Of a stretch of DNA of 64,000 bases, positions 12,217 through 23,539 are shown one piece after another. The stretch lies in the NCBI GenBank assembly GCA_035772405.1, contig JAYKKM010000414.1:533501-597500 (forward strand), in the 5' to 3' direction. Source of the DNA: Chrysogorgia sp. JL179-B06. Lineage: Eukaryota; Cnidaria; Anthozoa; Scleralcyonacea; Chrysogorgiidae. Positions within the stretch are counted from its first letter, which is position 1, and the number at the start of each line of letters is the position of its first letter. The notes under the pieces were generated by a model. It was given only the letters and a program-made list of their open reading frames with translations. It did not search any database and had not been told where the DNA came from. Made by a program: the position numbers and the translations under genes.

Positions 12217-14050
12217 GTAATAATAATATAAATCACTGTAGGTGTAACTGTAGGTGTATGTTTTTTAGTATGTGAGGTAAAGTTGTTAAACAGTACAAAA
12301 TGTTATAAATAGCAGTTGCGCGCATTCACACAATGCTGGCCATGGACTGAAAAAGTGTAAGTGTGATAAATTTAAGATGCCTCCTTGTTCTTAACGGCCT
12401 TCTTGTACAGTTGACATATGGAAACGGGATCATCGCTTTCAGTGTTGCCTTTTTGAAATAACTCCAAATGGCACTTCGCACATTAGGTGTGATGAACACT
12501 AAACAGAACAGAGATAATAAAATAATGGACTCAAGAAAACGTGTTGACTAATTGACTTCAGTATGGCACTGTTGACTGGCAACTGCAATGAGCTGTGTAA
12601 ATTCTGACACAGTGACACTTTGCTTTTAACCGAAGTCCAAGGTATCTATTCAAATCCATTTCGAAGTATTTTGACAGTTGAGAAGACATCCTTTGCCTTG
12701 CAATTTGTTGTTCTCTCACAGATCTCACTTGTTTTTATAGAAAAGCTTCTGCAAAAAGTGTCATCCTTTTGAATAGCGCTAATTAGTGAATACCTGTATT
12801 CAGTATTTTAAAAATACCGGTATTTACCGAAATATCGATATACCGTATCAGACTAAATCTAATGTGATCAGATCTATCTATTATGAAATAGATTTTAAAG
12901 GTTTTTACACTTTGTTTTTAAATTAATTAATTGAACACTAGTCTTAATTTCTGATTGCTTGTTCAACAGAAGTGGTCACACTCTTGTGATGTTATGATTT
13001 AAGATTGTATTTATGCCAGGGTTTGAATTAATTTTTGAAAAATGTATGTGACTTTTCAGATGCTATTATCTATTAATTACTCTGATCGGACAACTATCAA
13101 CTATGTATTTGTCAGAATAGACCATTCCTAGTTGCTTGGAATGCAGTTGCACACCTTAGCACATGCCTTGGCTCCTCAAGAAGTGTGATATATCACACAC
13201 CTCTAATAAACTTGTGTGTGGCAATTCAAAACAACATACCTATTAATCATTAATTGCACAACCAAGATCTCAGTTGTGTTAGGCAAAAAAAGAAAGTATT
13301 CTGTCTCTGGTCAGTGCGCGCGTCATCTTTGACTGTGAGCGTCAACGTTGTTTTATCAAAACCGCTGATCAGTTGCGTGTTTGTGGGCACGGACACCCTC
13401 GCAGACAACAATGGCGACCACTGATGCGTGCTGAAATGTTTGTTCTGTTGAAAGCACAAAAATCAATGTTTGCACTTTATTATAGAAACTAGAAAACTAC
13501 TCACCATTTCTGCAAAAAGCGTTTCCTTGAAAAAAAAGCTGCGTCAATTCTGGACTGACCCACTGACCAGAAACATTACGCTAGATTGTGACCTAAGATC
13601 TGAGATCTCAGTTGTGTTACGCTTTTGATTGAGAAATTGAAAAATTAGTCACCGTGATTGATTATTAATCCTTTATACCCTAGGAGTGATCAATATCTAA
13701 CTTCTCCTAATAATAACAATGGTTAACCAAACATAGAGGTAACGAGAATAAACGAAATGATCATCAAAGATAAACTGGCATGTTCTTAAAACAACTCTGA
13801 TGAAGGACTCTGCTCGAAATGTCAGTAATTTATTGCTAAAAATCTTGGTAGTTCACCACCTTTTCACCTTACTACACCTTCTCCCAACTAGTAAGAAATA
13901 GGAGACCATTTAAAAGGAGAATTTCTGTACTGATATTGTCACACATGAAGAAATTCCTGTAAGTCGTGAGATTTCCCAAGATTGTTATATTCTTTTACAG
14001 TCACCTCATTATATCTGCAGTAGCTTTTCTGTAATCATGTTCACTTGACA
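12217..14050 (+). other. TCF/LEF intron 3, first part
   Basis: AT-rich. ACCGGTATTTACCG-like palindromic fragments lie at about 12790-12850, and a CTGATGA..GAAAT motif at 13797-13823. No exon is recognised. Confidence 0.5.
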
Positions 14051-14649
14051 TCAGAGGCGTAGGAGCCCCCACCCAAAAAATCAGGACAACTGGACAAGTG
14101 TTGCTAAATTTAATGTTTTTCCAAATTGTATTAGTACGACTACATAGAGGCTAGGAGAGAAGCTACTTAAGGTAATCTACCTACTGTGCAAGTCCTCATC
14201 TACGCGAGGTTTTACAAACGGGTGTAGCCTGAAGTGTTAGCCAGCCCCTAAACCCTTGCCACGCGAGTGTTAGATTGGTTCCTTGACCCTTCTGTCAGTA
14301 CAAGGCGTAAACAAATTGTGGCACTTGGTAAGAAGCAGCTGGCAATCTTGGATTCATTTGAACTATGCTTGCTGTAGAATTAGATGAAACGGTTTGCTCA
14401 AATTGATGCAAATTGTCTTTCCGAGCTTCTAGATTTCAACATTTTCAGGGGGAGGATCCCCGGACCCTCTAAAATGCAGTCACTGAGAACCTGCTTGTCG
14501 ACTTCAGCCCCCCCCCCCCACTGTAAATCCGTTCCTATGCCTCTTTGTTACTTAGATCTCTGGAGAGACTGTGACTGGGGAGCCCCAGCATGCATCGCGG
14601 TCGGTGCAACCGGCTACCGTCTCCATTTGGCATAGGTCTGCCTTTAGAG

Positions 14650-15510
14650 TTTAATGTGTGCATCTTTCTTAGTTTAGTTTAGTTTAGTTTAATAAGTTTG
14701 CCACTTAGTTACAAGTTAGAAGAATATAATTAAAGTATATAAACAAACAATAAGTGTGGCAGAACAGAACTTTCATCCCAATTGACACCAAACTCCTTAA
14801 AATAAAATAGAAATTATAAATTAATTGGTAATAAATTAAAACGTTAAATGTTGTAAGTTCTAGGTTTTTCCAGGAGGGCGATAAATCGGGGTTTTGAACA
14901 GGTAAAGAAGTACAGGATTTTAGGTTAGACGGTAGAGAATTCCACAGTTCAGCTGATCTGATGAGATAAGAGTTTCTATAATAATCCTGTTTATGTTTTA
15001 AAATAAAATTATAATCATTTGGATCAAAGTTGCGTGTCTTATATCTTGGTTCAAATGTACATAAAAATGTTTTTATATCTGTAGTTATGAGTCGATTTCT
15101 GGATTTGAAAAGTAACAGCAGATCCGATATGCCAAAGGAAGGGTGCTAATTTTCACGAGTCTGTGTATGACATGGCTTGCGGGTAGTTTAATATAAACTT
15201 AGTAGCTCTTCGCTGTACGTTCTTAATCATTGAGCGATGTTTAGTTGTGTATGGGGACCACAAATTACTCGCATATTCCAGCTTCGGCCTAACCAATGTA
15301 TAGTACAAATGTTTCCTGGTACTGGAGTCTGGAAGATCTCTACAGACTCTCTTAACTAAACCCAGGGTCTTGTTGTGACCCAGGTCGGTTATGTGGGAGA
15401 TACACTCCAGCTGCTGGTCACCCAAACTGTACGATCTGTTTTCTACACAAAGCATCTTTTTCCTAGTAACTTTCAGTACTTTGCATTTAGATGTATTAAA
15501 CTCCATTGCC
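14650..15510 (-). pseudogene. LINE reverse transcriptase C-terminal fragment
   Basis: On the minus strand KTLGLVKRVCRDLPDSSTRK, then LVRPKLEYASNLWSPYTTKH and VQRRATKFILNYP is the thumb/C-terminal region of a non-LTR reverse transcriptase. Further 3' sequence reads PRYKTRNFDPND and SAELWNSLP with stops. It ends in a TTTAG-repeat tail (14669-14690). It is 5' truncated and dead, inside TCF intron 3. Confidence 0.8.
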
Positions 15511-15595
15511 AGTCCTTACTCCATTTATAAAGACAGTCTAAGTTGGTTAATCCCCTGCAACAATCGGTTAATCCCCTGCAACATATTTGCTTACT

Positions 15596-16017
15596 CAGAG
15601 CTGCAAATAAATATTTTTTCTTGATAGGACAGATGTCTGACCAATTCCCATTTTGGTCGGACTCAACTTAAATTTGGTCGGACATAAAATGTTCATGATA
15701 TATCACTATCATCAACATTTTTCTTTTGTTTACACAGTTCATGATAAGCGGGTTTAATTCTGTGGTGGTCTGTTTAGCGTTTATAGGTCTGTTTATAGAT
15801 TGTTTCCACTTCAAGCATATGATCAAAAGGAAATCGGCTTCCTTTGTCAAAAAGAAGAGAGTCTCTTTCAACATAATGAAGCAGAATGTCATCTTGATCA
15901 GAAAATATATTTTATCTGGAGGAACATGTCCGATCAAAATTTGGTTTGGTTCTCAGTCTGACATTTGCCAAATTTCGTGGGACATTGTGCGATGTCCGAC
16001 AGTAATTTGCAGCCCTG
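15596..16017. mobile_element. hAT-like non-autonomous element
   Basis: The ends CAGAGCTGCAAATAA and TAATTTGCAGCCCTG are inverted relatives of each other, with subterminal TCGGACAT/ATGTCCGA repeats. No clean 8-bp duplication is seen. The 99-aa ORFs inside have no recognisable domain. Confidence 0.45.
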
Positions 16018-16339
16018 CTTGCTAGACACTACAAACCTTTTTACAGAGACAGTGGCAAACTGGGAAGACACACATACCCCACTTTTTGGTAATTCAGTCG
16101 GTGTAACAATTTAACAAAGGGTAAATTGTTTTAAAATGTGAAAGTGTTTTTTTATTATTTTACCTTCAGCTTATTAGCTTTCGCTTTGATCCGCGCCCGG
16201 ATTTTCCTACTTTTACAGCTAATAAAAACGACGAAGGACTTTCACTCGAAACGTTAGACTTCCTATTTAATATTTCCGCTGATCACTACTTTTATATTAT
16301 AACTAAACAAAGCTCCTGATTCCTGAATCCTGATGAAAC

Positions 16340-16760
16340 ATTGCGCTCCTGGAGGGTGTCCAAAGACGAGCTACAAAATTTATACTCCAATACTGCGATT
16401 TGTCTTATCCTGAGTGTCTCAAGAAGCTCAACTTATTACCTATATCATACTGGCTTGAAACAAAGGATCTCATCTTTTTTTTCAAATGTAAACAAGGCCT
16501 CTGCTACGATCTAGACATCTCCTCTTTTGTTACCTTTTCTTCTCACCTCTCGTCTCGCACCCGTTCTGCATGACTTCTCTTTTTAGGAACTCCTTTTTTA
16601 ATCGAATTGTCTTTCTCTGGAACAATCTATCTCCGATCATCCGTAATAGTATACGTTTGTTTTCTCTTTTAAACACCAACTTTATATATACTACTCTTCT
16701 CAATTAGACTCTTCTTTCGATGTAAACAGAATGCGCACTTGGAAAAAACGTACTGAAAAA
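16340..16760 (+). pseudogene. LINE reverse transcriptase C-terminal fragment
   Basis: Reads LEGVQRRATKFILQYCDLSY, PECLKKLNLLPISYWLETKD and, in a shifted frame, NRIVFLWNNLSPIIRNS. This is the conserved end of a non-LTR RT with frameshifts and a stop. It belongs to the same broad family as the minus-strand fragment at 14.7-15.5 kb. Confidence 0.75.
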
Positions 16761-17211
16761 GTGCCATTCTTATATAGACCCCCTACATGTTTTTCGACGA
16801 ATTTCGCACTATGTCAAAAACAGCCCTGGCGAAAAGTGGGGGGTGCGGCCTCCCCCATACCACTGACTAACGGTTACGACACACAAGGCGACAAATCGCG
16901 GGGGCATGTTGCGGGGACATTTCTCCTGTTGAGGGCACACGAGGCGACACGTCCCTGCGTTTTGTCGTCTCGTATGTCCCAACCTTAAATAACGTTGGAA
17001 AATTCCAATAAATTTTTCTCAATTGTCAGTAAAATAATTTTGTTATTGTCAAAAGAAATTGCAGCTTGATGTTTTTTTATCAGTTACAGCTTGTACAGCA
17101 ACACTTTAACAACGTTACAACGAAATCTGCAAATTCTTAATGGTATAACAAAACGACCCATTGTGTAGTCTGCCTCAGGTTAAGGCCTGTGTGTTTTTTC
17201 TCACTTTTCAG

Positions 17212-17386
17212 CCAAGCTAGCACAGCAAATGCTTCAACGCTACACGAAAACGGACACTTGAAGAAGGTACATGTCAAGAAACCGCTGAATGCATTTATGT
17301 TGTACATGAAGGAGATGCGAAGTAAAGTGATCTCGGAATGTACACTAAAAGAGAGCGCCGCCATTAACCAGATACTTGGTAAAAGG
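17212..17386 (+). CDS. TCF/LEF: TCF/LEF exon 4: first half of the HMG box
   Basis: Residues 170-227. After a Ser/Thr/Asn lead comes [19 protein letters not shown] and then the [18 protein letters not shown] block, nearly identical to vertebrate TCF/LEF. The acceptor is ttcag; the donor gtaagt follows GKR in phase 0, at the same place in the box (before Trp-His) where vertebrate genes are split. This half holds helices 1 and 2, which bind and bend the minor groove. Confidence 0.97.
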
Positions 17387-17829
17387 GTAAGTCACCTTCC
17401 CTCACCAGCTTTAGGCAATGTTGCACACTAGTAGGGTGACTCCACAGGTGTAAGGCGTCGAAGTAAGGTTGCAAAACCTTGGCCTGCGTCCACCAGTGAC
17501 GTAGCCAGCCGTACTCGATTACCAGGGCACTACCCGGGCACCACATAGAGTTGGGCTGTATGGGAATTTCAATACCGGTATTCGATATCGCGGTATACCG
17601 TTACAATTTTTTAGCAAATGTGTGATCTACAGTAAGTACAGTTGACACCCAATAACCCAAACATTCAAGGAAAAATGGGAAAAAGTTCGAGTTATCGGGA
17701 TTTTGTTTCGTTAAATGATGTAAAATTAGCTAGATGGATAAATCGGTGTTTTACTTTTATTGCATATTTCTACACCATATTCAAAAGCCTGGTCATCATA
17801 TATGACCGCTTATCGTCTCAGAGTTACTG

Positions 17830-18190
17830 GCCAGTTGCAACCTAGTCTCCACCTAGTTAATGTAGACAGTCTACATTGGTAACGTGTAGCTGTGAATGTA
17901 TGATATCTACATTAACTCAACTAGCGCTAAAATAACGATAGTTAGCGCATGCGTTTAACAGTCAATTTCTAATCCCATATGCTTAGTCTTTCTCACTAGT
18001 CTATTAATCTAGCAACCCAAGAAGGGGAATGGATGTGGTGGGAGCTAGGGTTAGAAAACTCGTTAGGCGGGGGGTTAGGATCTTTGTTGTTTTGGGGTTA
18101 GCGATTATTTGTTAATGTAGACATACATTCACAGCTGCGTGTTACCAATGTAGACTGTCTACATTAACTAGGTGGAGACTGGGTTGGCCA
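17830..18190. mobile_element. Foldback element with GTTAGGCGGGGGGTTAGG core
   Basis: Arms at about 17842-17900 and 18122-18184 are inverted copies (CCTAGTTAATGTAGACAGTC). The interior carries GTTAGGCGGGGGGTTAGGA and then ATCTTTGTTGTTTTGGGGTT, which recur near 1.25, 22.2-22.4 and 22.7 kb. Confidence 0.65.
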
Positions 18191-18949
18191 GTTAGCCACG
18201 ATGAGTACGATCGCCACGATTACTCGAAAGTCAAAAATGAACTCAGTGATCGCAGCGATCAAACGGAAACCACAATTGTCGCAATCGCCAAGACAGAACA
18301 TCGTCTATCTTAGCGATCGTTTAAAAGTTAAAATCTAATCTAATCTATATATTATTGCGCGCACACACACGTTGTGTTTGTTTCTCATTTGTGAACTTTT
18401 CTTGCAGTTTAAATAAAAAGATAAACTGATAATAGTCATGATACCGCTTTATCTTACGGTATATACCATAACAACGGTAAACCGGTATAGCGTCAGAATC
18501 AATACCGCTATCAACTAAATGTCGTGAATAACTAAAAATACCGGTATAGGTCCCAACTTAGTCAGCCGTACTATGCAATTACCATGGCATCACGCAGTTA
18601 TAAGATGACCAATAAAATATCGTCCTTTGGCTATGCATGTATGCTTGTCAAAATACTTTTTACCAGGGCCTTCACGACGTTTACCAGGGCCTAGCTTGAC
18701 CAGGGCCTAGAGTAGAGGGGCCGTCCACACTTCGGACGAACTAAAGGGAATATTACACAGTACAGAGAAGATATTGATTTTATATTTGAATGGCGGGAAC
18801 AATACACTAAGCACCCACTAATAAGAAACTTCCACTTCTAAGAATCTCAGATTGAAATTTAGAATTTTAGGCTCCACTAGACCTGTTTCAGACGCCGAAC
18901 TTTTCATGAGCCGAACCTAATTCCAATTTAGACGCTGAACTTAAGCCAA

Positions 18950-19190
18950 GCTGGCCCTGTTTATAAGCGCTAGGGTAACCCTAGGAGTAGGGTTACCCTA
19001 GCGCCAGGGTGAAAAGATAGCTTGCGTTTATAAGGAAATGATCGGGCTAGGGTAACCCTAGGACTACGCGGGAAATTCGAGTGTAAACATGGCGGAAAGA
19101 AAGAAAATTCTTGCTGTATTATCGATTTTAATCTCTCTGCTACCTGTGGTTACTTCTCTTCCGTTCGATGGTATTCTTTACCTCCGCCAG
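18950..19190 (+). mobile_element. Left end of a GCTAGGGTAACCC-type element
   Basis: GGCCCTGTTTATAAGCGCTA and repeated GGGTAACCCTAG motifs are followed by an ATG opening MAERKKILAVLSILISLLPV. The same block occurs inverted at 53600-53867, so the ORF start belongs to a transposon and not to a host gene. Confidence 0.6.
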
Positions 19191-19194
19191 CAGG

Positions 19195-19400
19195 TTATGT
19201 TTTCACCTGGGTTTGTTTGTGTGTGTTTGTCTGTCAACAGGATAACTCAAAAACTATTAAACAGTTTAATACGAACAAATTTTCGCAACTTGTCCCGGTT
19301 TGGTCTTAAAATGTATATATTCCAACACTCGAAATTTTCCTTCACCAAAAATCCTTGAAATATGTAGTTTAATCGAGTGAAATGCCAAATATTACTTGTA
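19195..19400 (+). mobile_element. tRNA-SINE family 1, 3' tail only
   Basis: TTTTCGCAACTTGTCCCGGT through GAGTGAAATGCCAAATATTA matches the tails of the SINEs at 20.8, 56.3 and 60.4 kb. Confidence 0.7.
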
Positions 19401-19549
19401 ATATAACTTAATACATTATGTTTGGCTCATAAAAGGTCGGCGTCTGAACCGGGCATAAGAACCCTTTTAAGCTAATATTAGAAATGGGTTCGACTGTAAC
19501 CCTGACAGATTTCATTGTTTTTGTTTGACAAAATAATTATTAAAGGAAG

Positions 19550-20580
19550 GGTACTCCAGTCAAAATACAAATGTAGTTCATATGAAAGATCTTACTGACT
19601 TTAGTTTATTCCCAAAGTTTCAGCATTCCTATAAATTTAGTTAAGAAGATATGGCTAGTTGAAGTTGAAAATTTGAAGATTTTGACGCCGTATTTGTTTT
19701 GAAAATATGACGTCGTTGAGTGCCTCTTTATCGGCAGTGGAGTTGTTTTTAATAATAAAAAAATGTTCTTATTAAATGCATTAAACTCGCGTCCAAATGC
19801 GTTTTGTAAAGTCTAATAGCACTTTGTCGAGATGATGACGTAAGTACGTACACCCATGTTTGTCCGTATTTGCCCCATAATTATTGCGGCCATAACAAAA
19901 GAAAATAGCTCATTTGCAATAATTTGTGCTTCAAATTTGGTTTGTTTGTCAGCATTTTGAGCTATTAATAGCAACCGCTTAAAGGGCTATTAGATAAAAG
20001 TGAAATATTCAAAATATTTATAATATATAAAAATGAAATAAAAGCTTTAAAACCAGCTAAAATATATTTAAAATAAAAAAATCACTTAGAAAATAAAAAA
20101 CCTAGTGATATCAGTTGTTTGCATCAAAAGAGATGGCAAAGTGTTCCAATGTTTAGGTGCAGCTGCTGCGAGGTTCTATCGCCATAGTATTTTTGTATTT
20201 GTTTTATGTATGACCAAGTTATTAGCATTGATGGCGATCACATAGTGATAGTTGTTGTGAGTGCACTTTGGCGGTATAAATAAACTATTTAGTTCCTCAT
20301 GCGGGAAAGTAGAGGAGCTTCTTAGGAAAGTAGAAGAGCTTCTTTGGCATAATATGAGATAAAAGCACTTATGATATGGCGTCGAAATTGGACGAAAACT
20401 TCAACTTGCGATATCTTCTTAACTTAATGTTGCGAGTGCTCTTTGGAAGGGAATTAGTCGAAATAAACTATTTAGTTCCTCATGCGGGAAAATAGAAGAG
20501 CTTCTTAGGTAATACGAGATAAAAGCACTTATGATATGGCGTCGAAATTGGACGAAATCTCCAACTTCAACTGCAAGGAT
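19550..20580. repeat. Degenerate copies of the 26.6 kb foldback element
   Basis: Blocks such as AAATGTAGTTCATATGAAAG and AACTATTTAGTTCCTCATGC match 26588-27506. The second block is duplicated within the region (about 20285 and 20470). Confidence 0.6.
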
Positions 20581-20770
20581 TTATGGTGAAGGGAAATTTC
20601 GAGTATTGGAATATATACATTTTAAGACCAAACCGAGACCAGTTGCGAAAAATGCAACTTCAAGGCCTTCCGGCTGGAATTGAACCCACGACCCTGCGAT
20701 GCTAGTGTAGTGCTCTGACCACTGAACTACGGAGGCCGTTGCCGAGAGCCTAGTCACGAATTCTGTATAT
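20580..20770 (-). mobile_element. tRNA-SINE family 1, minus-strand copy
   Basis: On the minus strand: a tRNA-like head (TCCGTAGTTCAGTGGTCAGA as A box, GGGTTCAATTCC as B box), then the family tail. It faces the plus-strand copy starting at 20811, and the two form a head-to-head inverted pair. Confidence 0.75.
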
Positions 20771-20810
20771 ATATATTCTGTATACCCAGAGTCTTATCCC
20801 GGCATCACCA

Positions 20811-21035
20811 CCACTATATATACAGAACTCGTGACTAGGCTCTCGGCAACGGCTTCCGTAGCTCAGTTGTCAGAGCACTGCACTAGCATCGGAGGCCTTG
20901 AAGTTGCATTTTTCGCAACTGGTCCCGGTTTGGTCTTAAAATGTATATATTCCAACACTCGAAATTTTCCTTCACCATAAATCCTTAGAACATGTAGTTT
21001 AATCGAGTGAAATGCCAAATATTACTTGTCGGATA
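20811..21035 (+). mobile_element. tRNA-SINE family 1, copy with internal deletion
   Basis: The head reads TCCGTAGCTCAGTTGTCAGA, but the sequence jumps from CTAGCATCG to GAGGCCTTGAAG, deleting the B box. The tail is intact. Confidence 0.72.
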
Positions 21036-21054
21036 AATATTTAGGTCATCGTAT

Positions 21055-21210
21055 ATTATTTTGAACGTTATCTCGGTCAATATTTAACCGTTTTCAATTC
21101 TGAAAACAGATTTGGAATTACCCAGTCCAAGTACATAACATATGTGCCTATTATGTTACGCAAACGTTGCATACCTTTCGTAAAAACCTGTTTATGTAGT
21201 TCGTATTAAG
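21055..21210 (-). repeat. Dispersed repeat (copy 2)
   Basis: Inverted relative of 11318-11445, containing TTTGAACGTTATCTCGGTCA. Confidence 0.6.
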
Positions 21211-21337
21211 GAATGGATTAATGCAGATGTGAGATATCAGCTTAATTAGAACAAAGAAAGTGAGACAGAGCCCAGAGGCAATGTTTGCATTAAGCAACGC
21301 GGGTTAAGTTTCTTAATATATAAGCTTTCTTTAATAA

Positions 21338-21966
21338 GGGGCTATTTGCATGAATAATCCGGATTCAGTTTCATTCAGGATTGAACGTGAAACCGCGTTT
21401 ACATAGGAATTCTATCCCAGGATCGAAAATCGCGCGAAATCTGAAATTTCAAGATGGCGATCAATAACATTATAGCGGGTATGTTTCTTTCAGCGATTTC
21501 TGCGCTTAACATGTGCCTTAAACTGGTAATTTGGCGAAGAATAAACATAAAGAAAAGGGGGAAAGCATTACTAGCAACGATAATCGATGCGGTCGCAAGT
21601 AAACAAGCATTTAATTCACCTTTAATTTATTACGTCGTCGACAAAGAGCTATTTATATTCGGAACAATATGACGTCGGTGCGATTCCTGTCTCTAGCTGC
21701 AAATTGTCGTCTATAAATGTTAAAAGCACGCATGTGTTGTTCCTTTCAGTCTCTAGGTCGTATTTTTCATTCCGGAATGAAATCTCGCAGACTCGCACCG
21801 CATGAAAAATTCAATGATACTCAATCTGGAATGAGAACCGGAATGAACTCAATCCGGATTGAGCTGCATCTCATTCCGGATTCATGAACACCTAAAGGGA
21901 TTTTAACAGAACCGGTACGAGTTCAATCCGGAATGAAACTCAATCCGTATTCATGTAAACAGCCCC
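21338..21966. mobile_element. Harbinger-like MITE with TAA duplication
   Basis: Ends GGGGCTATTTGCATGAATA and TATTCATGTAAACAGCCCC are inverted, flanked on both sides by TAA (21335-21337 and 21967-21969), the 3-bp TWA duplication typical of PIF/Harbinger. Subterminal CAATCCGGA repeats occur. A 72-aa ORF (21454-21672, starting MAINNIIAGMFLSAI) may be a leftover of a Harbinger accessory ORF. Confidence 0.65.
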
Positions 21967-22073
21967 TAAGAAGATCAGAAGGTGAAATTCCGGAAGATAG
22001 AAAGGTAAAATCAACCAGTTTCACAGTGATGAGTGATATGAAAGGACACTGGAAGAGTGGAAGGTGAAGCTTT

Positions 22074-22578
22074 TTACATGTTGTAAAACATGGACTGATA
22101 AAACATGGACTGGACTGGACTGATAAAACATGGACTGGTAAAACATGGACTGATAAAACATGGACTGATAAAACATGGACTGATAAAACATGGACTGATA
22201 AAACATGGACTGATAAAACATGGACTGGTAAAACATGGAGGGTTAGGATCTTTGTTGTTTTGGGGTTAGCGATTATTTGTTAATGTAGACATCTCATATA
22301 TGATGTCTATACATTAACAAATAATCGCTAACCCCAAAACAACAAAGATCCTAACCCTCCATGTTTTACCAGTCCATGTTTTATCAGTTCATGTTATATC
22401 AGTCCATGTTTTATCAGTCCAGTCCAGTCCATGTTTTATCAGTCCATGTTTTATCAGTCCATGTTTTATCAGTCCATGTTTTATCAGTCCATGTTTTATC
22501 AGTCCATGTTTTATCAGTCCATGTTTTATCAGTCCATGTTTTATCAGTCCAGTCCAGTCCATGGTTTTACAATAACAT
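22074..22578. mobile_element. Foldback element with 16-bp tandem arms
   Basis: A palindrome of ~250 bp arms centred near 22297. Each arm has TGGACTGATAAAACA units in tandem (about 9 per side), followed by GTTAGGATCTTTGTTGTTTT and GGGGTTAGCGATTATTTG. ORFs rich in MFYQS are artefacts of the repeat. Confidence 0.8.
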
Positions 22579-22694
22579 GCCGAAGCTTTTTACTCTTTTT
22601 ACGTGTATTTTTACTTTACACTCTTTTTCGTGCATTATAATGTTGATTTTAGTAAATCTGTGTTAACATACGCAAAATCAGCTGTTACCACACA

Positions 22695-22815
22695 GTGTTA
22701 AAAACTCGTTAGGCGGGGGGTTAGGGTTAGAAAATTCGTTAGGCGGGGGGTTGGGTTATTATCTTTGTTGTTTTGGGGTATTCACAGCTACATGTTACCA
22801 ATCCAATGTAGACTG
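22695..22815. repeat. Partial foldback core
   Basis: Two GTTAGGCGGGGGGTTRGG units, ATCTTTGTTGTTTTGGGG and TTCACAGCTACATGTTACCA: parts of the 17.8 kb element in a rearranged copy. Confidence 0.6.
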
Positions 22816-22889
22816 TAGGGTTGATTTATTCCCTCGCGTGTCTGGCGGACTCACCTGTAGCGTCGCAAAAGTGAAATATCGTTGATCAA

Positions 22890-23405
22890 TCGAAATATTT
22901 AAAGTGTATATAAACCCTCCACGGTCTTTAGTTGTTTGTATAGAGGATGCGAAAAGAGCTGGTAAGTTACTTTACAGATTTCGATTTAGTCCGTTAGTTC
23001 TCGAGATATTTGCTTCCAAAAAGCCCAATTTTGGACTCCCCGCCAGAAATTGGCGAGAATGTTTTCAATGCTTTAGGGCCTGGGGACCAGGAACCGACGC
23101 CGCTCGCTCACTGTTCTCTGATTAACAAAAACTGCGTCCTATCAGTTCAAGCTTGTGTATTTTTGGTAGTAATGCCAGATATAGTTTTTGGTAACTCAAA
23201 ACGCTTATGTATTCCTTGATGTGTGAAATCTAATCGTTCCTGACTCCGAAGCCCCTCATTCGATTGGCTATGTTTAGATAGATATATTTCGGGAAATAGC
23301 GGACGAAATCGAATACTGTAAAATAACTTATAAGCTCTTTTCGCATCTTCTATACAATGAACTAAAAATAGTGGAGGGTTTATATGCATTTCAAGTGCTT
23401 TTCTC
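22890..23405. mobile_element. Foldback element
   Basis: About 110-bp arms (22905-23010 and 23285-23395) both include ATAAACCCTCCAC and GATGCGAAAAGAGCT in opposite orientation. Confidence 0.6.
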
Positions 23406-23539
23406 AACTCTCCGGTAAATGCTGAACTTACTCTTGTTGAAAACAAATATATGTGTTTGTTTGATCCACGTATACAAAGAAGGTTTTCTTTGAATTGTGA
23501 ACAGTTGTAAACCGCGGAAGTTGGCCAATACGGGCTAAT

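Noticed and set aside
22021..22666. MFYQS-repeat frames on both strands
   Set aside because: They arise from the TGGACTGATAAAACA tandem units of a foldback element.
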